From NCBI GenBank assembly GCA_035635855.1, contig DASQAF010000027.1:261160-325159 (forward strand): 64,000 bases of DNA, in the 5' to 3' direction. Each line of letters begins with the position of its first letter. The first letter of the stretch is position 1. The position numbers and the translations under genes were made by a program. The notes under the pieces were generated by a model. That model made no database searches. It was not told the DNA's origin and was given only the letters and a program-made list of their open reading frames with translations. Shown one piece after another: positions 1 to 8,400 of this stretch. This DNA is from UBA11740 sp035635855 (GTDB lineage: Bacteria; Acidobacteriota; Blastocatellia; Pyrinomonadales; Pyrinomonadaceae).

Positions 1-2572
1 TCCCGAGTTGCGCTTCCAATTTACCGGCCTCTTTCTCCAGCTTTTCTTTCTCCCGCGAAAGTCGGGCGCGTTCCACCTCAAAATCGATTAGGCCTTCAAG
101 CGGCACCGCCACTTCAGCTCCACCCGAAAGTACCGCGCGCGCTGAAGCTTTCGGAACTTCATGCCCATCCTGAATGATCACCTTCCCACGCGTGAGCCTT
201 TCGATCTGGGTCGAATTCGTTTCAAAGGCCGGCACAATCTGCTCGATCGCGCGGATTAGCAGCGTGACGCGCTCGCCCGGCTTGATGCTCATTTCCGCCC
301 GGATGTTGCGCACCCGAGAAATCAATTCGATGACTGCGCCCATCTCTGACTCAGCTCGGTCATCCACCAGCGCGTCGTCACACTGTGGATAAAAAGCCAG
401 CATGATCGTCGGTTCGACGCCGGAATACGATGGATGCAACAGCTGTGAATGCTGAACCGGCAATCTTTGCCACAACTCCTCGGTCAGATAAGGCATGAAC
501 GGATGCAGCAGGCGCAGAGACTGTTCGAGCACTGAGATTAAACGCGCGCGGGCAATCGTTCTTTCCGGAGAATCCGCTTCCGCGGTAACCGTCGCCTTGG
601 AAAGCTCGATGTACCAGTCACAAAAATCATCCCAGAAAAAGTGATAGAGAGTTTGCACCACCCCGTGAAAGTCATACTGCTCAAGCTGTGCGTAGACATC
701 CCGGGCGGTTTTATTCAGCCGCGACACGATCCAGCGATCATGCAGCGGCAAGCTCGCGCGCTCACCCGCGAATGGATCGTTTACTAGTTCAGCGCCGTCG
801 GCATTCAGGAGACAGAAGCGCGCCGCGTTCCAAATCTTATTGGCAAAGTTCCGATACGATTCGACCTGGCGCTCGCTCCAGCGCGTGTCGGTCGAGCCAA
901 CCGAGGCCAGCGTCAGACGCGTCGCGTCCACTCCGTACTTATCAAAAACTTCCAGCGGATCGATGCCGTTGCCTTTCGTTTTCGACATCCGCTGGCCGTG
1001 TTTGTCGAGCACCGTGCCCGTGACATAGACATCGGCGAACGGTTCTCGGCCCATGAACTTCAGACCGGTCATCATCATGCGCGAGACCCAGAGAAAGATT
1101 ATGTCGCGCGCCGTGATCAGCACCGATGTCGGATAGAAGGTCTTCAGATCCTCAGTCTGTTCGGGCCAACCTAATGTGGAAAACGGCCACAGCGCCGAAG
1201 AAAACCAGGTGTCGAGGACGTCCGATTCCTGCGTCAACTCATTCGTGCCGGCTTTCTCTTCCGCCTCCTGGCGCGTGCGCGCGACAATGACTTCCCCGTC
1301 GTTTCGGTACCAGGCAGGAATTTGATGGCCCCACCAGAGCTGGCGCGAAATCGTCCAATCACGCAGATTCTCGAGCCAGTCACTGTAAACTTTTTCGTAA
1401 GGAACTTCCGGCACAAATCGCGGCTTCCGATCTTTCTGAAGCTTCTCCAGGGCCAGGTCGCGCAAAGCTTCCATGCGACAAAACCACTGGGTTGAGATCA
1501 AGGGCTCGATTACCGTCTTGCAGCGCTCGCATTTGGAAATCGAAAATTCATAGTCGACAACTTTCTCGAGCAGCCCGAGTTCTTCAAACTTCTCAACCAC
1601 CTTCTCGCGCGCCTTGTAGCGATCAAGGCCGGCGAATTCCGACCCGGCGGCATCGGTCATCCGCGCGAACTGATCGATCACGGTCACTTGCTCCAGGTTG
1701 TGACGCACGCCCATCTCATAGTCATTGGGATCGTGCGCCGGCGTAACTTTCACGGCGCCGGTCCCGAATTCAGATTCCACGAAATCATCGGCCACAACCG
1801 GAATCTCGCGCTCGACAATCGGCAGCATCAAGGTCTTTCCGATCTGACTCTGATATCGATCGTCGTTCGGATTCACCGCCACGGCCGTGTCGCCCAGCAT
1901 CGTTTCAGGCCGCGTCGTCGCGACAGTGATTGAACCGCCGTCCTCTTGGAACGGATAACGAAGGTAGTACAGCTTTCCTTTCTGCGGTTCGCGCAGCACT
2001 TCGAGATCGGAAAGCACGGTCTGATCGTTGGGACACCAGTTGACGATGCGGTTGCCGCGATAGATCAGCCCGTCGTCGTACAGACGCACGAAAGCTTCGC
2101 GCACGGCGCGCGAAAGATTCTCGTCCATGGTAAACCGCTCGCGCGACCAGTCGACCGAGGCGCCCTCGCGCCGGATTTGTTTAAGGATTTGCCCGCCGTA
2201 TTCCTGTTTCCATTGCCAGACGCGCTCTTCAAACTTTTCCCGGCCCAGGTCGTGGCGGGTCAAGCCTTCTTTCTTCAGTTGGCGCGTCACCATCAATTGG
2301 GTCGAAATGCCGGCATGATCCATCCCCGGCAACCAGAGGGTGCGAAATCCTGACATGCGTTTGTAACGCGTCAGCACATCCATCATCGTGTGTTGCAGGG
2401 CATGGCCCATGTGCAGCGAACCGGTCACGTTTGGCGGCGGGATCACGATTGAAAACACCGGTGCGTTCGGATCGCGATTGATCTCCGGCGCAAAATGGCC
2501 GCGCTCTTCCCAGCGCGCGTAATGATGCTGCTCGGCTTCTTTCGGATCGTACGTTTTGGGGATGTCTGTCAT
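1..2572 (-). CDS. valS: Valyl-tRNA synthetase (3' end outside window)
   Basis: Class I aminoacyl-tRNA synthetase that charges tRNA-Val and edits Thr-tRNA-Val in the cytoplasm. I translated the minus strand from the ATG at 2572-2570 and the frame stays open to base 1. The N-terminus has PPPNVTGSLHMGHAL, the HIGH-type ATP site. The second signature reads RMSKTKGNG, a KMSKS variant. The editing (CP1) region carries TTRPETMLGDTAV and GTGAVKVTPAHDPND, and LDTWFSSALWPF follows, as expected of ValRS. The last visible residues form a charged Leu/Glu/Lys-rich segment, the start of the C-terminal coiled-coil arm that contacts tRNA. About 857 residues are visible and only the tail is lost. It is a single gene with no close upstream partner. 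Confidence 0.97.
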   Translation of the reverse strand, partial: MTDIPKTYDPKEAEQHHYARWEERGHFAPEINRDPNAPVFSIVIPPPNVTGSLHMGHALQHTMMDVLTRYKRMSGFRTLWLPGMDHAGISTQLMVTRQLKKEGLTRHDLGREKFEERVWQWKQEYGGQILKQIRREGASVDWSRERFTMDENLSRAVREAFVRLYDDGLIYRGNRIVNWCPNDQTVLSDLEVLREPQKGKLYYLRYPFQEDGGSITVATTRPETMLGDTAVAVNPNDDRYQSQIGKTLMLPIVEREIPVVADDFVESEFGTGAVKVTPAHDPNDYEMGVRHNLEQVTVIDQFARMTDAAGSEFAGLDRYKAREKVVEKFEELGLLEKVVDYEFSISKCERCKTVIEPLISTQWFCRMEALRDLALEKLQKDRKPRFVPEVPYEKVYSDWLENLRDWTISRQLWWGHQIPAWYRNDGEVIVARTRQEAEEKAGTNELTQESDVLDTWFSSALWPFSTLGWPEQTEDLKTFYPTSVLITARDIIFLWVSRMMMTGLKFMGREPFADVYVTGTVLDKHGQRMSKTKGNGIDPLEVFDKYGVDATRLTLASVGSTDTRWSERQVESYRNFANKIWNAARFCLLNADGAELVNDPFAGERASLPLHDRWIVSRLNKTARDVYAQLEQYDFHGVVQTLYHFFWDDFCDWYIELSKATVTAEADSPERTIARARLISVLEQSLRLLHPFMPYLTEELWQRLPVQHSQLLHPSYSGVEPTIMLAFYPQCDDALVDDRAESEMGAVIELISRVRNIRAEMSIKPGERVTLLIRAIEQIVPAFETNSTQIERLTRGKVIIQDGHEVPKASARAVLSGGAEVAVPLEGLIDFEVERARLSREKEKLEKEAGKLEAQLG

Positions 2573-2726
2573 GCGCAACTACTGCTTACTTCGTCTAGAG
2601 GCAGGCCAGCGCCCGCCGGACTAATTACCCAATGAATTTCGTGACCCTCGAATTGTAAATCAAGCGGCGCGTCTTTTCCTATCAGCATGTCAGGCGAGGA
2701 GCGATGCAGTTTGAATTAGATGAAGT

Positions 2727-2872
2727 CTTATTAGCACCACTTCAGTGAGGTGGATACCCAAGATCGTTTCGCAGGGCAACCGTTTCAACGGTTTTTCCTC
2801 GGGAAGCCGTTGAAACGGCTAGTTCATTCATTTTGGCCCGCGGTCACTTCACTAAAGTGAGGTGCTAATGAG
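2727..2872. repeat. Nested palindromic, MITE-like element
   Basis: The left end CTTATTAGCACC and the right end GGTGCTAATGAG are near-perfect inverted copies, and each continues into its own small palindrome around TTCAGTGA or TTCACTAAAGTGA. Inside sits a second inverted pair built on CCGTTTCAACGG and CCGTTGAAACGG, separated by a short CCTCGGG-type loop. Terminal plus internal inverted repeats with no coding capacity suggest a small non-autonomous mobile or REP-like element. No target-site duplication is obvious to me. Confidence 0.6.
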
Positions 2873-2912
2873 AGGCTGCACCGGTACCACGAACTGGTCC
2901 GACTAGTTGCCC

Positions 2913-2940
2913 AAAAGAAAAAGGCGGGACAAGTCCCGCC
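2913..2940 (-). terminator. Rho-independent terminator after the response regulator gene
   Basis: On the minus strand a perfect 8-bp stem GGCGGGAC/GTCCCGCC with a 2-nt loop is followed by a T-rich run (TTTTTCTTTT). It lies about 30 bp past the stop codon of the gene ending at 2971. Confidence 0.8.
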
Positions 2941-2970
2941 TCAAAACGACTACCGCCGTCGCTTACTCGT

Positions 2971-4329
2971 TCACTTCTGCTCGTCGAGCTTCTTTTCGTC
3001 GAGCCTCTGCTTGATTAGCAGTTCAGCCAGCTCTGGTACTACTTCCCAAACAATTTCGCGCACGATTTTTTCGGACATCTGCTCAACCAGTCGGCGAGCG
3101 ATCGCGTCTATACCCTCCGGCCACAAGTCACTAACGCTGGCCGCTTGGGCCGACGGGGCCACTCCTTCCGCTTCACTCGAACTGATGGGCGCTACCTCCG
3201 CCGATGGGTGGACGACTCGCCGCTGCGGAACCTCAGTCTGCTGAAGTTCAGTCTGCGCCGCGCGCTCCGCTTCCGGCGACGCTTCGGCGACACCGACACC
3301 CGAAGTCCTGAGTCTATTTGGCGAACCATTGGCGACCACCCGCGTCGAAAGCGATCCCACGACTGATTCCGGCCAGGTTTCAGATAACGCCGCCGGCGCT
3401 TCAAAGTCCAGATCCAGGACCATATCGTCATCGACCGCGCGTATGGCTGCGTTATCAAACTCGCCCAGGTCCAGCAGCGTGTCGCTGAACATATCGGCAG
3501 ACGACGGCGGCGCGGCTGGCTGCTCCACTTCCACGTCCTGCTGCGAAGGCTTCTCTGCGACATCCCCTACTACATCCATAGACGCGTCCATTTCCCTCAC
3601 CGGTTCGATCTCAATCGTGTCGTCCTGTGCGTAGAGCACCGGTTCGGTAGTGACGCCCGCGTCTTCGTCGTCAATATGTTCCAGCTTTCGGGTGTCCGCG
3701 GTTTGCAGTTCAACGTCCGTAGCGCACGACGCTCCCGCGCTCTCCGCGGGTTCATGTTCAGGGATCGGGGCGGCCTCGACCATGACGCTTAAATTCGTGT
3801 CTTTCATCGACTCGTCATCGGGTGAGGGCGCTTCGACAAAGACTTTCAAATCCGGTTCTGTAGGTTGGTAGTCAGTCGAAGCCGTGGGCGCTTCTTCGTC
3901 TGTGCGGCCGAGTCCGAGAGTCGAGTATTGGTTTGCCGCTTCGGCGTCGGACTTTTTACCCAGCAGCGAACCCACGCGGCTCACCAAATCGCGAATTGAT
4001 TGGAAAGGTTTTGTCACGATATCACTCGCGCCCGCCAAACGGGCTTCAGCTTCATTGAAAGGTTCGAACGAGCCCACCAGAAGGATAACAGGAATCTCTC
4101 TGAGCCGCTCACTTTGTCTGATAATCCGGCAGAGCTCATAACCGTCGAGGCCCGGCATCAACGCGTCCGCGAGCACGATATCGGGCGCGATCTCTTCCAG
4201 TCTGTCCCGGGCCTGATCGCCGTCACCAACGACGGTGACCTCCATGCCCTCATCGGTAAAGGTGAGGGATACAACTTTTTGAATGGCTACTGAATCGTCG
4301 GCTACCAGTAGCTTTCTTCCGGTAAACAA
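2971..4329 (-). CDS. Response regulator with receiver domain and long acidic linker
   Basis: Residues 1-125 are a CheY-like receiver: acidic pair D11-D12, phospho-acceptor D55 in IVLADALMP, and the conserved lysine in IVTKPF. About 270 residues of low-complexity Glu/Asp/Pro/Ser-rich sequence follow, probably disordered. A short C-terminal amphipathic segment (about 405-445) reads AIARRLVEQMSEKIVREIVW and continues EVVPELAELLI; a similar tail recurs in multi-domain regulators of Myxococcota and Acidobacteriota. There is no DNA-binding or enzymatic output domain, so signalling is probably by protein contact. The start is TTG at 4329, with AAGGATCC just upstream as ribosome-binding site. No sensor kinase is adjacent. 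The receiver is certain; the pathway is unknown. Confidence 0.9.
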   Translation of the reverse strand: MFTGRKLLVADDSVAIQKVVSLTFTDEGMEVTVVGDGDQARDRLEEIAPDIVLADALMPGLDGYELCRIIRQSERLREIPVILLVGSFEPFNEAEARLAGASDIVTKPFQSIRDLVSRVGSLLGKKSDAEAANQYSTLGLGRTDEEAPTASTDYQPTEPDLKVFVEAPSPDDESMKDTNLSVMVEAAPIPEHEPAESAGASCATDVELQTADTRKLEHIDDEDAGVTTEPVLYAQDDTIEIEPVREMDASMDVVGDVAEKPSQQDVEVEQPAAPPSSADMFSDTLLDLGEFDNAAIRAVDDDMVLDLDFEAPAALSETWPESVVGSLSTRVVANGSPNRLRTSGVGVAEASPEAERAAQTELQQTEVPQRRVVHPSAEVAPISSSEAEGVAPSAQAASVSDLWPEGIDAIARRLVEQMSEKIVREIVWEVVPELAELLIKQRLDEKKLDEQK

Positions 4330-4450
4330 GTTGGATCCTTTTTGGCGCTAAGCCTTTCGTCTCTGTTCTTTGTCCCTGGCTCTTGCCCTTCGCTCGCCGA
4401 GGCCAGCGCCACGGCACTGATCCGAACCTAGCATCCGCGCGAAAACCGCG

Positions 4451-4855
4451 TCAAGAGTTTTTGTGGGAGGCTCTGGCCGTCCGGTGTCGAACACAGAACA
4501 ACATTAAAGAGCCGATTGTTGCCAGGACTGTGAATCCAAAGACCAATAGCCCCGCCGCGTCTGCTCGAGCAAATGCAGGATCGTCATACGCAACCCAGAA
4601 ACCCGGACCGAAATGAGCCAGCAAGACCAGCGAAAAGGCGGCCATTTGACTCCAGGATCTCTCCAGATTAGGAATCAGCAAAAAATAGAAGGCCCAAAGC
4701 AAGGGGCCGGTAAACAGACCAAGTATAGGTATTAAGACTGTCAATGAGGCAGTGAAGACGAGTGGAGCGTAAGTTCCGTGCCCGACTCCTCCAATAGCCA
4801 GCGCCTCCGCGGTAAGAATCACTCCCAGAAGCAGTCCAATAAAAAATCGAACCAT
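4451..4855 (-). CDS. Small four-helix membrane protein, unknown
   Basis: This 134-residue protein has about four hydrophobic segments (residues 2-22, 29-60, 70-90 and 100-122) and short polar ends, so it is an inner-membrane protein. The last residues (VRHRTARASHKNS) are basic. I recognise no family. It lies downstream of the RHS gene and the 108-residue membrane gene, all on the same strand, but 251 bp of hairpin-rich DNA separates it from the latter. It could belong to the RHS effector neighbourhood, for example as an immunity or transport factor, or be unrelated. Confidence 0.6.
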   Translation of the reverse strand: MVRFFIGLLLGVILTAEALAIGGVGHGTYAPLVFTASLTVLIPILGLFTGPLLWAFYFLLIPNLERSWSQMAAFSLVLLAHFGPGFWVAYDDPAFARADAAGLLVFGFTVLATIGSLMLFCVRHRTARASHKNS

Positions 4856-4888
4856 TTGCTATCTCCGCCAGTTCGAAGCTATCAATCT

Positions 4889-4959
4889 CCCGGTAATCGC
4901 ACCGGGCAGAGCCTCATTCACGAGGCTTCCCGCAGGGTTGCTAGACCGGCGCTTCTAGC
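4889..4959. repeat. Cluster of three short hairpins
   Basis: Three consecutive inverted repeats: CCCGGT/ACCGGG (4889-4906), AGCCTC/GAGGCT (4910-4927) and GCTAGA/TCTAGC (4940-4959). None is followed by a T-run on either strand, so they look like a structured intergenic repeat more than a terminator. Confidence 0.5.
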
Positions 4960-5106
4960 ACCGGGCCAGCGACAAAATGAATTGATGTAGCGTGTTTCAG
5001 CGTGCTTACAATTCAATCGCTCTAGCGCACGGCTAAAGCCTCATTCGACCTAAAGAAGAACTGCTACGATCAATACATAAATCAACGGCAGAAGGATCCC
5101 TGAATA

Positions 5107-5433
5107 TCATATTTCGTTCGAAGCATTCTTACGCCTAAACCGCCGCCGCGCGATATAGATAAAAACAGCCGTAAGAAATGCAATTTGCCCTAGCGGGGTG
5201 AGAAAGACTATTGGTAATCTTGAATCTTTGAAAGGCAAAGTAAGCAGTATTGTTGGCAGATGTAGAATAAACCCCGCACGCTCAGAGAATGTCACCAGTG
5301 GGTCAGGTGGCACGTTCCCTGTATGACTCGTCCCGATCGTCGCTAAACCGGGAAGCAGCGATAGCAAGGCGATTATTTCGACCGAGACGGCAAGGAAGAA
5401 ACACTTCAAATATGTTCGACTGCCTTTACGCAA
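5107..5433 (-). CDS. Small membrane protein directly downstream of the RHS toxin; candidate immunity protein
   Basis: This 108-residue protein has two clear hydrophobic segments, residues 10-33 (CFFLAVSVEIIALLSLLPGL) and about 74-95 (IVFLTPLGQIAFLTAVFIYI), with a weaker hydrophobic stretch between them. It ends in a basic tail ARRRFRRKN. It starts 30 bp after the RHS stop codon on the same strand, the usual place for a polymorphic-toxin immunity gene. Its DNA is visibly richer in A/T than the RHS core, as is that of the RHS tip. I recognise no family. Immunity to a membrane-active tip is an inference from position and membrane topology only. Confidence 0.6.
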   Translation of the reverse strand: MRKGSRTYLKCFFLAVSVEIIALLSLLPGLATIGTSHTGNVPPDPLVTFSERAGFILHLPTILLTLPFKDSRLPIVFLTPLGQIAFLTAVFIYIARRRFRRKNASNEI

Positions 5434-5463
5434 GATATTTTGCGCTCCAAGTAAACCAATAGA

Positions 5464-8400
5464 TTACCAGGCTCCTGTGTCTCGGTTTCGCAATCCAAGA
5501 ATCCGTCGCTTGATTGCCAAGGCTGCTGGGTCTCCTAATCCCGGGTTGTCCATTGCGCGTCTATTTGCATCAATGGTGGACCATCGCGGATCGTCCGTCG
5601 CGACGTTAATGAAGGCATTGAGTGTCCGCCACATCGAATCATCCCATCTCGGGGCGCAGTCGCAGTGCTTCGCTTTCCCGTATTCAATCAAAGCCTGCCA
5701 AACGGCAGCGATCATTCGCTGGGCTTTGGAAGGATCTTCGGCGGTCTTGTCAGTTGCGTGGTCCCCATACTTACCGTTTCCAACATTTGCAGGCGAATGC
5801 CCCCACACATCGTCCGTGTAACCAGCGTGACTGAAAGTATCCTGCAAATAGTGTAAATAGCGACCAATCCACTTATGGCCACTCTTCTCATTCATCGCTC
5901 CTGCCCAAAGCAAAGGCGAGCCGACGCCTTCTCTGGCTCCGGAGAAGAACCCATGAAACACTCTATTCCGCATTCGTTGCATGTCTGTTGAACCTCGAGC
6001 GGGACGTGTTTCGGCATTTTCGTCTGTTAATTGATCCTCGTTAGCAATCTCCCTCGCTTCCCAATCTTGGAAACACCCTGTCTTCTTCGCCAGGTAATAC
6101 GTCAGATAATAATGCACATCGATCTCATAGAGTCCGGTTGGATCCGTCGCATTCTGCGGATTATTGCCGACATAAGCAAACGAATTTATCCCTCCCGCCA
6201 ATCCAATCGGATCCTCTGAGATGAATCGTCCCAACTGCGGCTCGTACCAGCGGGCGCGGTAATATATCAGTCCAGTGACTGAATCACGTTCGCGGCCGGT
6301 GAAGCCATAGCGAGTCTTCGCGCTGCCGGTACTATTGCCATAGGCGTCGTACGCCTCACGTTCCACAAGCGCTCCCTTGCTGTCAGTGAGCGCGGTCGTG
6401 CTGCCCAGATGATCCTGAGCAAAATAGTACAACGTGTTCACTGTCTTTTGCCGAATCTTGTTGTCGAGCCCGGGGCCACTGAGATATTCAGTGATGACGT
6501 TCGTGCTCGTCCTGTCCCGGGCGACGTCATCACCATCGTAAGTGAAGTTGGTTGAAACGCCTGTCGATGGCGCGCTCTGCACGCGACGGCCGAGCGCATC
6601 GTATTTGTAAGAGACGCTGCCGGCGGTCGGCGTCACGACCTGAGTTAATCTATTCTCGAAATCCCAGGCGAAGTGAGTGGTGCTCGCTCCTTCGGTTTTC
6701 GTCGTCATATTTCCGTTGTTGTCGTACAGGTAGCCGGCGGTGCTGGTACCCGTCAGCCGATTGAAAGGCTGATAACTGTAGGTGGCGCTGCGCTGTGAAC
6801 TCATGCGATTACCGACGCCGTCGTAGGTGTAAGATTCAGCAGCCGTTCCCGTATAGGTTGCGGATGTGAGCCGGTCAAGCACGTCGTAACCATAAGCATG
6901 CGTGCCGCTCTGGTCGATGTTCTGAATGATCTCGCTCGCAGAGTTATATGAATACTGATTAGCCGTGATGACAGTATTTTTCTTCGCGTCTTTCAATTGC
7001 GTCACACGCCCCAGGCCATCATAGCCATAGGTTGTGACGACGCTGTTGGGCAATGTTCGAGAAGTCACTTTGCCTGTGACGTCGTAAGCATAGCTGGTAG
7101 CCTGGTTCGCGCCATCCGTGATTTTTGTCAGCCGATTCAACGCGTCATAGGTGTATGTGGCAAAAGTTGACGAGCCAAAGCTCATCTTTGTTCGCCGGCC
7201 GTTGGCGTCATAGGTGTAGTTGATCAACTGGCCCCAGACGTCAGTCGTGCTGGTCACCCGGCCCAGCTTGTCGTAAACGAAACCCACTGTGCCATTGATA
7301 TTCGCGGCAGCAGTTAATCGTGAGAGCTGGTCATACGCGTACGTCGCCGTCGATCCATCGGGATAAGTGATTTTCGTCAGACGATTCAGCGCGTCGTACG
7401 CATAATTCGTCATCAGGTTGTTGAAATCAGTGCGCTGGATGCGATTGCCCACGGCATCATAATCAACGGTCATCATCATGCCGGCGCGGGTCACGGCCGT
7501 AACGCGGCCGAGAGCGTCGTAATCGAAAGCATAACGTTGGTTGAGCCCGTCAACAACGGCGATCACGTTCGAGCGGGCGTTGTATTCATACTGAGTGGTT
7601 TGCTGAGCGGGATCGGTAACTTTCACTAAACGATTCGCGTTGTCATATTCCAACGTCGTTACGCGCCCCGCTGTATCCGTGCGCTTTGTGACATTTCCGG
7701 CGGCGTCATACTCAGTCGTCTCCTGCAACCTCGTCCCGCCGGCGACCGCGGGCGGGTAGGTGACCGTTTTCGGGCGGTTGAATTCGTCGTAAACGACGTT
7801 GGTCGTGTGCCCAAGCTGATCTGTAGCGCCGATTAGATTGGACATCAGGTCGTAGCTGTAACTCACCGACTTACTCAGAGCATCCGTCTCGCCCGTCAGG
7901 CGATAAGCCGAGTCATAGGCAAAGCTGTTGATGTTACCGAGTGGGTCAGTCACTTTCGTCGGCCGCCCGGCAAGATCGTAGGTCAACGTAATGATCGAGT
8001 TGTCGGGCCGCGTGATCTTGTTGAGCCGTCCGGCCAAATCGTAACCGTAACTCGTGATGTTATTGAGGACGTCCGTAGCGGTAGTAACGCGTCCGCGAGC
8101 ATCGTAAGCAAACCTGGTCACGTTTGCTAGAGCGTCGGTCGTCTGGCTGATGTTGCCCCTGCTGTCGTAAGCGAGTGTCGTGACCTTCCCGTGGGCATTG
8201 GTCAGAGTTAGGAGTTCGCCACGGGTGTCGTAAGTTAATGTCGTTGCTTTGTTCAGCGCATCCGTGGCTGACAGAAGATTGCCCGCGGCATCGTAAGTAT
8301 TCGTCGTCAAGCCGTCCATCGCGTCGGTGGCCGTCAAAACTTCCCCGAACTGGTTGTAAGTGAAACTCGAACTGCCCAGCACACCCGTCCCGGTCACTTC

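Larger units (their letters stand above)
2573..2970. other. Repeat-bearing intergenic region between valS and the response regulator
   Basis: No gene is supported in this 398-bp gap. It holds a nested inverted-repeat element (2727-2872) and a rho-independent terminator for the gene on its right (2913-2940). The rest, including the stretch directly upstream of valS, shows no convincing promoter hexamers. Confidence 0.6.
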
